DNA from: Empedobacter falsenii
GTDB lineage: Bacteria > Bacteroidota > Bacteroidia > Flavobacteriales > Weeksellaceae
DNA: 64,000 bases
Assembly (NCBI RefSeq): GCF_013488205.1
Contig: NZ_CP040908.1
Span: 2,085,876 to 2,149,875, forward strand
Direction: 5' to 3'
The notes under the pieces are model-generated. The model saw only the letters and a program-made list of their open reading frames with translations, was not told where the DNA came from and did no database searches. The translations under genes and the position numbers were made by a program. Positions 27,185 through 35,900 of this stretch are shown here, piece by piece. Position 1 is the stretch's first letter, and each line of letters starts with the position of its first letter.

Positions 27185-28066
27185 TTATACCTTTTTCATC
27201 AGGTTGTTCTGTAGTGTAAGATAAGAATTTTTTGTTAATTTTTGATGATAATAAGAGTAGTTGTAAAACTTGGGAAATGCCCCTTCTTCTATCTCTATAT
27301 TTTTTGCAAACGAAATACGTTCTTTAAGAATTTTATGATACTGCTTTTGTACTTCTTGCTGTGTAAAATTCAATAAAACATCTAAACATGCTGTATACAA
27401 ATAAACTGGAGTTGCATCTGGAACAAACCCTACCATATTTTTTACGAGTTTTATGTATTCTGGCTTGCGCAAGGTTGCCATCATAGTAGGAATATCAAGC
27501 AATTCATCCACAAAAGTAGCTTTTCTATACTCTACCAATTTTAACTCATCTGTAAGCGCAATGATACCAACTGTCTCTTCTATTTTGCTCGAATATTTTT
27601 CGATCAAAGTATAATGGGTAACTAAATAAACCTCTGTAAATGCTTTATAATAATTTTCTATTTGCGATTGAAAACGTTCTAAACTATCTAACTCTGTTTT
27701 AATTTCAAAAACTTTATTTGTTCCGTTCACAATCACCATATCAGCAATTGAATCTTGTATTCTAAATTCGTTTAATAAAACAGTGTCATCTAATGAATAG
27801 TGATGAAGTACAAAATCATTTAATAAACTTGTTTTATATATATATTCGTGACGATAGTCTTGTTCTAATATAGAATAACCATAAGCAATAAGCTCACTTA
27901 ATGTAGTTGGTTGTTCTTGTACAATAGAATCCCATTCAATATATTTTTTCATTTGTCGAATATAAGACGACTGATTACTATCCAAAGCTATTTTCTTAAA
28001 AGCAGCATGGTTAATTAATCGAGCGATTCCTCTTAAATTCGAAATATGTAAAGGATGAGATTGCAT
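27185..28066 (-). CDS. sce7726 family protein, PD-(D/E)xK nuclease-like
   Basis: I set the start at 28066 (MQSHPLHISN, 293 residues). An in-frame ATG at 28105 lies upstream of a good promoter -7 element and is less likely. The middle holds a PD-(D/E)xK core: E100 in LLNEFRIQDS, D109 in IADMVIV, and E121-I-K123 in VFEIKTE, followed by a helix RFQSQIENYYKAF, which is the usual order for this fold. Family members pair with sce7725 genes. First gene of the minus-strand operon sce7726-sce7725-RES. Nuclease activity is predicted from intact motif residues. Confidence 0.8.
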   Translation of the reverse strand: MQSHPLHISNLRGIARLINHAAFKKIALDSNQSSYIRQMKKYIEWDSIVQEQPTTLSELIAYGYSILEQDYRHEYIYKTSLLNDFVLHHYSLDDTVLLNEFRIQDSIADMVIVNGTNKVFEIKTELDSLERFQSQIENYYKAFTEVYLVTHYTLIEKYSSKIEETVGIIALTDELKLVEYRKATFVDELLDIPTMMATLRKPEYIKLVKNMVGFVPDATPVYLYTACLDVLLNFTQQEVQKQYHKILKERISFAKNIEIEEGAFPKFYNYSYYHQKLTKNSYLTLQNNLMKKV

Positions 28067-28106
28067 AAGACAAAGGTAAAAAAACCTTACATATTTGGTA
28101 AACAAA
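28066..28106 (-). promoter_or_regulatory. promoter of the sce7726 operon, possibly leaderless
   Basis: On the minus strand TACCTTTG (28071-28078) matches the Bacteroidota -7 consensus TAnnTTTG exactly; a TTTG lies at 28103-28106, with a 24-nt spacer that is longer than usual. The ATG at 28066 is 4 nt after the -7 element, so transcription would begin at or next to the start codon. Confidence 0.5.
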
Positions 28107-28225
28107 GTTTACATTTTATCAAAATCAAACTCCTATCCAAAAATATTTACGGAACTTAAAATTGCTTTTCATTAATCAATAAACTAATTTAGTTCATTCC
28201 AATACAACAACATATAATCTAGAAA

Positions 28226-29215
28226 ATGATTGAAACTTCTATCACATTATTAATTAATCGCAAAACTGATCTTGATTTAATTCAAAATATAATCATAAAT
28301 AGTAGAATTGATGTTCCAATTTATATGGTTGAGTACGAATTTCACATTCAAATTAACTTTACAAGCGACTATGAACAATGGGAACTTGAAACAGAAATAG
28401 TAAAAGCATTGCCTGATTATGAGTTTAGTTATGGCCCTGATAAAGGACATAAAGAAGCGAGAATTCAGCTATCAAGATATCAATCTAGTTTTTCTACTGA
28501 TGGCTGGGGACGAAGAATTGAAGATCCTCTTGATGAGACGAAATACCTTGTTAAGAAATCGAAAACAAAATCAGAAAGATTTAACTCAAAAATGAAAATT
28601 TTATTTGACAATGTTGAACAAACATATTATATCAATATTGTTGAGGGGATAAACGAAAAAACAAATGAAGAAGGTTATATACTTTTAAATGAATTTAAAA
28701 ACCGTGTAACCGAAGGAGATATATTAATTCATAAATTATATAAATCACGTCACGATGCATTTCTGATTGGACAGCAACAAATGCAAAAAACTGTTAACGT
28801 GGATTATGAAAATTTTAAAGCTGAAAAAAAGAAAATAATCAGAGCTGAACAGAGAATTCCTAGAAAAATAGTTAGAAATTTCATTAATTCTTGTAATAAA
28901 AATGATTGTACTACAATACTCAATAATCTTTCTGAAAATATATATTATGAAAAAAGAAAAAAATGGAGAGCAGAATATAGTGTTGAAAATCTAACAAATT
29001 TCAAAGAATATATTCTTTCATCTGAACAAGATATTTGTTCCAAAAATTTCATAATTAGATCAAGTTGGGAAATCAAGTTACCTTTTATAAAAATTGGCGT
29101 AAAGTTTTTTCCCCACCCAAATGACAATAATTTCAATTCACTTGAATATAGAAATTTTACTTTTAAAGTAGAGAACGAAAAAATCACACAAATAATTGAA
29201 GAAAAAAATGGATAA
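28226..29215 (+). CDS. hypothetical protein, possible NTF2-like C-terminus
   Basis: 329 residues, not recognised. The first ~90 residues alternate strand and helix and contain a conserved-looking LPDYEFSYGPDKGHKEARIQL stretch. The middle is charged, with a KSRHDAFLIGQQQ segment. Residues ~212-325 (IPRKIVRNFINSCNKNDC ... EYRNFTFKVENEKITQIIEE) have the helix, long curved sheet and length of an NTF2/SnoaL-like domain. No signal peptide or membrane segment. It is transcribed away from the sce7726 operon. Base use is as AT-rich as its neighbours. Function unknown. Confidence 0.55.
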   Translation: MIETSITLLINRKTDLDLIQNIIINSRIDVPIYMVEYEFHIQINFTSDYEQWELETEIVKALPDYEFSYGPDKGHKEARIQLSRYQSSFSTDGWGRRIEDPLDETKYLVKKSKTKSERFNSKMKILFDNVEQTYYINIVEGINEKTNEEGYILLNEFKNRVTEGDILIHKLYKSRHDAFLIGQQQMQKTVNVDYENFKAEKKKIIRAEQRIPRKIVRNFINSCNKNDCTTILNNLSENIYYEKRKKWRAEYSVENLTNFKEYILSSEQDICSKNFIIRSSWEIKLPFIKIGVKFFPHPNDNNFNSLEYRNFTFKVENEKITQIIEEKNG

Positions 29216-29263
29216 TATTTCATCTAAAACAAAATAATAAAAATAATAAAATCATTACATTCT

Positions 29264-29758
29264 ATGAAAAATAAATTATTAATCCTATCATTCTTGCTTA
29301 GCTATACTATTTTTGCACAGAGCTGCGAGGAAATTCAAAAAGAGAATGATTATTTAAAACAAATCCTTCATATCAATACAGCCGAATACAAAACAGAATT
29401 TGATAAAACAGAGTTCTCAATCACTAAAATAGAAGGCGATACAAAGCAACAAACTGTCACATTCACCATTTTAGTCAACAACAAAGATGTCAATAAGGTT
29501 ATAGCAATGGGGACTTTCAGTGCTATAGATTTGGAAGGAAATGAATACAAAAAACAAGATTTTGCAGAAATCAAAGGTTTAAATTCTCTTGGTAGCGACA
29601 CTTTTAATACCAATGTACCAAAAAAGATAGAACCTATTCTAGTAAAAGTCCCTACAAACACACAACTAATAAAACTATTCAAATTCAATTATTATTCGGA
29701 CATTCTACATGATTACAAAACAATCGAATTTCGAGATCTAAAAATAAAGTGGAAGTAA
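29264..29758 (+). CDS. hypothetical secreted protein
   Basis: 164 residues with a clear signal peptide (hydrophobic 4-17, cleavage after FAQ), a short coiled-coil-like stretch (CEEIQKENDYLKQIL) and then an immunoglobulin-like all-beta region (~45-164). It follows the 329-residue gene by 48 nt in the same direction. Probably periplasmic or surface-exposed. No family recognised; it marks the right edge of the accessory region before the repeat array. Confidence 0.6.
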   Translation: MKNKLLILSFLLSYTIFAQSCEEIQKENDYLKQILHINTAEYKTEFDKTEFSITKIEGDTKQQTVTFTILVNNKDVNKVIAMGTFSAIDLEGNEYKKQDFAEIKGLNSLGSDTFNTNVPKKIEPILVKVPTNTQLIKLFKFNYYSDILHDYKTIEFRDLKIKWK

Positions 29759-29805
29759 ACTCGATAAAACTTACCTCAATATTAGACTCAACCTCATTTC
29801 CACAC

Positions 29806-29898
29806 TCGTCTATGTCCTCGATACAACGTTTTGCTAACGTTACTCTGACTGACGAATCAAGCCTCCTGAGCGAAATCGAAGGGTAATTCAGCTTAACT
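29806..29898. repeat. dispersed repeat type 4, copy 1
   Basis: Contains TCGATACAACGTT, a small hairpin AACGTT-TTGCT-AACGTT (29825-29841), then ACTCTGACTGACGA and CCTGAGCGAAATCGAAGGG. Other copies at 31663-31722 (partial) and 32722-32819, same orientation. Confidence 0.8.
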
Positions 29899-30024
29899 AC
29901 ACATTATTATTATTATTAAGATAATCGCATTTACTAAATGTCATCTTGAACTCGTTTCAAGATCTCATCCTAAAATACATAACACTTAGAACTCAAAACT
30001 TATTACTTATAACTCAAAAAAACC

Positions 30025-30180
30025 GTCATTGCTGAAAATATAAGTTTTAAAAGGCGACATACGATTTGCAGACGAGCTTCAATCCATTGAAACAAACGTA
30101 AAAAAGATTAGTGAGCGTATGCGAATCGTTTAATCTTTTTAGTGAGTGAAATGATGATTGAACGTCGAAAATCGCGGTCT
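30025..30180. repeat. foldback repeat type 3, full copy
   Basis: Its first 93 nt match 32048-32140 with 4 differences by eye. It folds: CGATTT 30062-30067 with AAATCG 30169-30174; GACG 30071-30074 with CGTC 30163-30166; unpaired AGC 30075-30077; TTCAATC 30078-30084 with GATTGAA 30156-30162; CATT/AATG; and a perfect 10-bp AAAAAGATTA 30101-30110 with TAATCTTTTT 30131-30140. Confidence 0.85.
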
Positions 30181-30236
30181 TGTAATGCTTTGTATTCATG
30201 AATACCTTAAAAATAATAATAAATCATATGAATAAC

Positions 30237-30326
30237 TTTTTGGTTCGTTTTTGTGTCAAGACTTCCCCGAAGGGCATATGAATTCATTTAAAAACAATAA
30301 TAACTCATGAATAAAAATGAACATAT
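30237..30326. repeat. dispersed repeat type 2, copy 2
   Basis: 90 nt with 3 differences from 9327-9416. It is followed by TACCTAAGCTCCACTGGAGC (inner hairpin AAGCTCCA/TGGAGCTT), also present at about 9446-9466. The tail of the array, about 30438-30490, is a 3' half-copy of foldback type 1. The rest of 29759-30542 has no gene. Confidence 0.85.
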
Positions 30327-30542
30327 GTACCTAAGCTCCACTGGAGCTTCTCCTCTTAATGTCAAATTCTTAATCTTAAATTTTTAATTTCAAATGTTGT
30401 TTTTTATCAAGAAAAAAAATGAATAAATAAAGCATTTAGCAAATAGCCGTTATTGACCAACTTGGAAGCATAGACTTTGCATTAAGGTAAAAGTTTTAAA
30501 AAAAATAACCTCCTACAGTAAAACTCTGCAAGAGGTTTGAAA

Positions 30543-31409
30543 TTATTTGTTTCTTAATGAAATAAATGTTTGTAATACGACAGAAAGTATCACAAAAAAT
30601 AATCCAATATAAAATGAAATATTAAGTTGTTTTCCTTCGTCAAAAAGCCAAAATGCTAGTATAATCGCATATATAGGTTCTAGATTAAGACTTAGATTAA
30701 TCGTAAAGGCGGATAACTTTTTTAATATTTCGGTAATTGAAACATACACTCCTACTGTGCAAAAAAGTGCCAGTATAATCAAATAGAATGTATCTTTTCT
30801 AGTAGGAAAAATATTTTCTACTGGAAATAAATATAAATAGGCGGGCAATAAAATGCCTAGACCAATGGTTCCTCCAATCATTTGGTAGTAATTGATAAGC
30901 TTAGTATCGTAATAAATTGTCAACTTTTCATTATAAATGGTATAAAGCGAAGCAAACAAAGGTGAAATAATACCCAATACAATTCCTAGCCGATAAGAAG
31001 CATCAAAACTAAAAATCAAGCTGATTCCAAATAAAGTCAATAAACTTAAAAGTAATTCTGATAATTTGAATTTCTTTTTATTGATAATAGGTTCAAGTAT
31101 AGCAGTGAAAAAACTTGCCATACAATAACATACAACGCCAATTGAGATGTTGGAATATTTGATACTTCCGTAAAATAAAACCCAAGAGAAAGTAATGAAT
31201 ATACCAACTTTAGCAATTTTAAATTTTTCTTTTAGGGTGATATTGGTATTAATCTTAAACAGTTTGATTATAAAAAATAAGATGATTGCAGAAAAAAAGA
31301 CTCTGTACCATGTTAACAAGCCTTCGTTCAAAGAAATAAGCTTTCCGAATACACCTGAAAAGCCAAGTAATATCACACTAAGGTGTAATAATAAATATGA
31401 ATTTTTCAT
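30543..31409 (-). CDS. EamA family transporter (DMT superfamily)
   Basis: 288 residues from the ATG at 31409, which has GGAGAG nine bases upstream; an in-frame ATG at 31427 would add six residues. About ten hydrophobic segments in two similar halves, with the EamA sequence features SGVFGKLISL near the start, ISIGVVCYCMASFFTAILEPI in the first half and LEPIYAIILAFWLFDEG in the second. EamA carriers export amino acids or other metabolites through the inner membrane. It lies alone between two repeat arrays, with a structured leader upstream that contains a 12-codon frame. Substrate unknown; the leader may respond to it. Confidence 0.88.
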   Translation of the reverse strand: MKNSYLLLHLSVILLGFSGVFGKLISLNEGLLTWYRVFFSAIILFFIIKLFKINTNITLKEKFKIAKVGIFITFSWVLFYGSIKYSNISIGVVCYCMASFFTAILEPIINKKKFKLSELLLSLLTLFGISLIFSFDASYRLGIVLGIISPLFASLYTIYNEKLTIYYDTKLINYYQMIGGTIGLGILLPAYLYLFPVENIFPTRKDTFYLIILALFCTVGVYVSITEILKKLSAFTINLSLNLEPIYAIILAFWLFDEGKQLNISFYIGLFFVILSVVLQTFISLRNK

Positions 31410-31481
31410 AAAAAATTGTCTCTCCATTCCTTTTGGTAGAAATGAGAATTTATAATATTAAAATTTAATTGAGAATTTGAG

Positions 31482-31520
31482 GTACAGCGAAACAACTGAC
31501 TAAATTAGCCAGCGCTGTAC
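31482..31520 (-). promoter_or_regulatory. folded leader element ahead of the EamA gene
   Basis: On the minus strand GTACAGCG (31513-31520) pairs with CGCTGTAC (31482-31489), and directly inside it CTGGCTA pairs with TAGTCAG (one G-U) around a 3-nt loop; the only unpaired bases besides the loop are TTGTTT on the 3' side. This gives a 15-bp two-part hairpin between the short frame at 31544-31582 and the transporter start. No U-run follows, so it is not a simple terminator. Confidence 0.6.
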
Positions 31521-31543
31521 TTCTGTATAATCTTGAAGTAATA

Positions 31544-31582
31544 TTAAACTCTTGGAGGAGGAAGACAACCTAGTCTGTTCAT
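31544..31582 (-). CDS. possible 12-residue leader peptide MNRLGCLPPPRV
   Basis: A complete small frame, ATG to TAA, encoding MNRLGCLPPPRV, lies ~135 nt upstream of the EamA start and ends 24 nt before the folded element. The three consecutive prolines and the single cysteine are codons at which ribosomes can be slowed or made to respond to supply, so an attenuation or stalling role is conceivable. Translation is not shown by the sequence alone and a frame this short can occur by chance. Confidence 0.35.
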   Translation of the reverse strand: MNRLGCLPPPRV

Positions 31583-31662
31583 ATCTTGTTATTGTAGTTG
31601 TAAATATAATAAATTATAAGTAATAAAATAAAATCATTGATTGTCATTTTTATAATTCGTTA

Positions 31663-31722
31663 TTTATCGTCTAAGTCTTCGATACAACGTTTTACAAACG
31701 CCACTCTGACTGACGATAATAG
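31663..31722. repeat. dispersed repeat type 4, partial copy 2
   Basis: TTTATCGTCTAAGTCTTCGATACAACG then hairpin CGTTT-TAC-AAACG (31688-31700) and ACTCTGACTGACGA. The hairpin arms differ from the other copies but remain complementary. Confidence 0.75.
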
Positions 31723-31759
31723 CTTGATAACTCGTTATTAGTACTTTTTATGTTTTACA

Positions 31760-32060
31760 ACCCTCTCAATACTCATATCTAAAATCTCAACCTAATCCTA
31801 AAATACTTAGAACTCAAAACACATTACTTATAACTTTAAAAACTGTCATTGCTGAAAAGTCAGCTTGACGTTTTTTTATTTTAGTACTTTTTACATACGA
31901 CTTTATACATTTTACATCTTAACATTTTACAATCCTCTCAATACTCATATCTCAATACTCATATCTCATATCTAAAATCTAAAATCTCAACTTGATCCTA
32001 AAATACTTAAAACTCGAAACTTATTACTTACAACTTTTAAAAAAACTGTCATTGCTGAAA
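31760..32060. repeat. duplicated AT-rich block with short tandem units
   Basis: CTCAATACTCATAT occurs at about 31938-31951 and again directly after, with earlier single copies near 31766. The block ATCCTAAAATACTTA...ACTGTCATTGCTGAAAA appears twice here (to ~31858 and ~32060) and again around 29968-30037. Looks like local duplication by slippage or recombination. Confidence 0.65.
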
Positions 32061-32140
32061 ATACAAGTTTTAAAAGCCGACATACGATTTGCAGACGAGC
32101 TTCAATCCATTGAAACTAACGCAAAAAAGATTAGTGAGCG
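32048..32140. repeat. foldback repeat type 3, 5' half only
   Basis: 93 nt matching 30025-30117 with 4 differences. The 3' arm is missing; instead the sequence runs into an inverted copy of the AAGCTCC-type element (32149-32186) and an inverted type 2 repeat (32208-32275). Confidence 0.8.
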
Positions 32141-32207
32141 ATAGCATTTGAAATTAAAAGGAGGATCCACGGTGTGGCTTAGGTATTCCTTTTCTTTAAT
32201 GTCACTT

Positions 32208-32275
32208 TTTTTATTCATTAATTTTAAATTTTAATTATCGGTATTCATATACCCTATGGGGAACGGTCAAAAAAA
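32208..32275 (-). repeat. dispersed repeat type 2, inverted variant
   Basis: Read on the minus strand it gives GACCGTTCCCCATAGGGTAT, ATGAATACC and an AT-rich tail like 9347-9411. The mini-hairpin is CCCC-ATA-GGGT instead of CCCC-GAA-GGG. Confidence 0.6.
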
Positions 32276-32463
32276 CTAACGAAAAAAGACTTGGCTGTAA
32301 ACCTCTCTACTAAAAATGTCTTCACTCCACTAAAGATTTAAAAAACCCTACGGGCTAAAATCTTTTTAACGTTGCTCTCAAACATTTTCTTAACGTGAGA
32401 GTTTTAATGCCGGTTTCTACATCCTTTTTCAATATTCAAATTAACTTTTTAACAACGAATTTC

Positions 32464-32604
32464 AAAACCGTCATTGCTGAAAAGTCGAGCGTCAATTCGG
32501 CATAAAGAGCGTTAAAAATGATTTACTGTTCGCATTTTATATGCGAATGATTTAAAGCATTTAGCGAGTAGCCGCTATTGACCGACTTGTAAGCACAGAC
32601 TTGA
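32464..32604. repeat. foldback repeat type 1, copy 2
   Basis: 141 nt with 6 differences from 9184-9324 in the same orientation, 23.3 kb away. The pairing arms AAGTCG/CGACTT, GTCAAT/ATTGAC and TTCGCAT/ATGCGAA are unchanged except in loops and junctions. Confidence 0.85.
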
Positions 32605-32721
32605 TGTTTTGTAATCACATACTCTGTTAGCACAGACTTTGCATTAAGGTAAAAGTTTAAAAATGTACCTAAGCTCCACTAACTCCTTTCAAGAAGGGAA
32701 TTATCTCCTTGATTTTGTATA

Positions 32722-32819
32722 TTTATCGTCTAAGTCTTCGATACAACGGTTTGTTAACCGTCACTCTGACTGACGAATCAAGCCACCTGAGCAAAATCGA
32801 AGGATAATTCTGCTTAACT
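32722..32819. repeat. dispersed repeat type 4, copy 3
   Basis: Same order as 29806-29898; its small hairpin is ACGGTT-TGTT-AACCGT (32746-32761), with both arms changed relative to copy 1. Followed by CCTGAGCAAAATCGAAGGA. Confidence 0.8.
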
Positions 32820-32843
32820 TATACGTTATTATTAACATAATTG

Positions 32844-32894
32844 TATTTACTAAATGTCATCTTGAAACGAGTTCAAGATGACATTTAGTAAATA
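32844..32894. repeat. 23-bp perfect hairpin
   Basis: Arms 32844-32866 and 32872-32894 are perfect reverse complements around the 5-nt loop ACGAG. The related site at 29943-29963 keeps only 8 bp (ATCTTGAA/TTCAAGAT) and has the loop CTCGT, the reverse complement of this loop. Confidence 0.85.
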
Positions 32895-32915
32895 ATCCAG
32901 ACTTATATAAATTAT

Positions 32916-32946
32916 AAAAAATCCAGACTTATCGTCTGGATTTTTA
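32916..32946. terminator. terminator downstream of the large surface protein
   Basis: AAATCCAGAC / GTCTGGATTT stem, 5-nt loop TTATC, with A-run and T-run on the two sides, so active in both directions. The left arm is also present as a direct repeat at 32894-32904. Confidence 0.75.
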
Positions 32947-32962
32947 TGATCAATTTTTAAAT

Positions 32963-35900
32963 TTAATTAGATAATCTAATAACTGGATTAACTAAAGCTT
33001 CTTGACAATTTTGAAGCTTTACTCTTAAATATTGTGGATTACCATAATTTACTCCTTGTCGTTTGGTTTGTACTTTAACAAGAATAATTCCTTCATTTTC
33101 GAATTCTGTATATAATCTGTCTATGTTATAATACATAACTCCTGCTCCTGAATGACTATATTTTAACTGAGAATTTAGAATATCTTCTACCTCTAAAATT
33201 TCTTTGATTGGATTTCCATCTTTATCTAATAAAGGTAAATTATTATCCGGATCCTCATCTTCGTCAGGAAGCGTATAAATACCACCAAACTTAACTACTT
33301 TTGCAAAAGAAATTTCATATTCTGTACAAAAATCGGGACTTTTAATTGCTAAAAAGTCTGCTGCACAAATTTTTGTCACTTCTTTTGAATCTTCTTGTCC
33401 TTCGAATAACATCATTGGCGCAACACGAATATCATGAACATGTAAACCATCTCCTAAGTTTACAGAAACCGTATTAAATTGCTGAATTTCGAAAGAATCG
33501 AATGGGATTGTAATTGGTTTAGATATTACAGCTCTACGTTTATTTTTAAAGTTAAACAAACCTATATCTAAAATTCTAAATTTCTCCATATTCTCTTCTC
33601 CTACTTTTGTATCACCTAAATAATAAACAATTTTAAAATTTCCTAATTGTAATAAACTTAAGTTTAAGACATTAATATTTGGATAAGCCAATGTTACTTG
33701 AATTTGATCTCCAGGTCGAGCAGCTTGTCTCAAATGTGTACGTAAAAATTGTTGATTCAACACCCCTGCCGTTGCATTAAATAAGGTGTAACTATCATAA
33801 TTATCATCTACAGCATAATAAGGATGTACTACAGAAGATAAACCACTTGCAACATTCAACACTTCTGAACGGTTACCCCAAGTGACATCATGTGTAAATT
33901 CATTCAACTTAATATCTACATTTTTGATACCTGTTAAATCTGTTCCATCTATATCTTTTTGTACTGTTGGATAGAGTAATGATGAAGGTGGGTTGACAGT
34001 AATATCCCCTAGCGGTTTATAATTTGGATCGGTTACAAGTTCCTCTTCTTCTATATATGCATGGAAGACAGTAGCCAAATCAGCTACAGAAAGTAAAGAA
34101 CCTAATTGTACACGAACCCCATTATAAGCTACATGAGTACCATTGCTTTTGGCAGGAATAAAAGAAAAATCGAATACATTATCTCCTTTCAATAAATCTA
34201 ATACGCCTCCTTTTACACCAAACGACGTTCCTGCATTCTCATTTGTAATGCCTATTGGGATACCGCTTGTTAATCCAATATCATTTGGATCAGTAGCACT
34301 AGTATATCGCCCTACTACCGATAAACCTCCAGCGACTTTAAGTCCAGAATATTGTTCACCTAATTTTATGGATACTTTTTTTCCTTTTAACTCTTCAGCC
34401 GTATATAAAACACGTTTAGATTTTGGATCATTTGGATCAGATAATTTTGTAAAGTATAAATCTACACCTACAGTACCAATTCCCAAAATAACAACACCTC
34501 CAGTAATTGTTGCATAATCAGCACGGTTTCCATTTACTGCTTTTTCTTTATTAGCAACACCACTTAATCCAGAACTCCAATCTCTAACATCTGTTGCAAA
34601 AATCTTTTTCTTAACAATATCACAATCTTTTAAATCATAAACAATCAATTTTATCGTTGTATATGTATTACATCCTACTCTAGCTCCACCTGTAGTAGTC
34701 GCTTTTATCGTAAACGAATAGTCGCCCTTCTTCAAATTAGATATTTTATATCCTACTTCTTTTCCTTCTGAATCATAAATAGTAATAGTAGAAGGGAATT
34801 TTGTTGACACAGTAGGAAAAGTAAAACTTGCTCCTTGTTCTGCTGCAAAAGCATTGATATTATCGGGTAGAGTAATTGTATTCTCTTCAGATGGTGTAAT
34901 CAATACAGGAGCTGTATAAGCATAACCACTTAAACCTATTCGTTTTACTTGCCTTCTTACTAAAATTGGCTTTTTTAAACCGTTAATTATTAATTTATCA
35001 CCTTTCTGAATAATTACATCTCCAACAGACTCATTTTCCTGATTTTCATTCTCGCTAATTGTTCCAAAATCACGCCAAGTTACACCGTTATCAATACTTG
35101 CTTGCCAATTATAAGACATAAGATAAGCCAAATAACTTGCTTTTTCTGTATTCACAACTTCTATTGTTCCATTATAACATGTTTCTCCTGTTGTAGATAT
35201 TTTTCCAGGATTAAAATCCCCTTCAACTCCCAAAAAAGTCACAGCAATATCTTGACAAACACCAACCATATTACATAGTGTATAATAAATAGCACCTGTT
35301 GGTTTCACTGCGGCAGCTGTAGTAGTAATTTCCCCTGTTGTAGTATTCAAACTAATTCCATTAGGCCAAGTTCCTTTTGGAGAGATCTTAGCATTCTGTT
35401 CTATTCCAGAAAAAATAAATCCTTGTCCAGCTATACCTCCATTATAAATATCATTTGAACTAACAGTTGAATATGTTTTAGGGCCAGCAACCCAATCATA
35501 AACATCAGTATTTCCTTTAATAGATACGCCTAAATCCTGTTTTACTGTAATTTTTGCAATTGAAGATACGCCTAACAAATTTGTAATTTGATATTCTAAC
35601 GGATTAGTTAATGCTGGGGCATTTGGTGTAATTACTAATTGTCCATTTGTATCAATTGAATAACCTGTAGGCCAAGTACCCAATGGAACTATTGATGAAT
35701 TTTTACCTGTTCCATTCAAAACAATATTTCCTACAACTTTAGAATACGAATCATTAACAATGATTGAATATACTCCTCCCTCTAATGTGGTTGTGATAGC
35801 ATCATCATTCGCTTTGATAATATCATCAATAACTCCATTTTGTGGATTACAATCTATTATATCAGCCGAAGGATCAACAACTTCTTCTAAAACGATGTCA

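Noticed and set aside
31482-31520. Intrinsic terminator ahead of the EamA gene
   Set aside because: The stem is strong, but no U-run follows on the minus strand, so simple termination is unlikely.
9000-33000. Insertion sequence or prophage as the source of the repeats
   Set aside because: No transposase, integrase or phage structural gene and no remnant of one is seen near the arrays.
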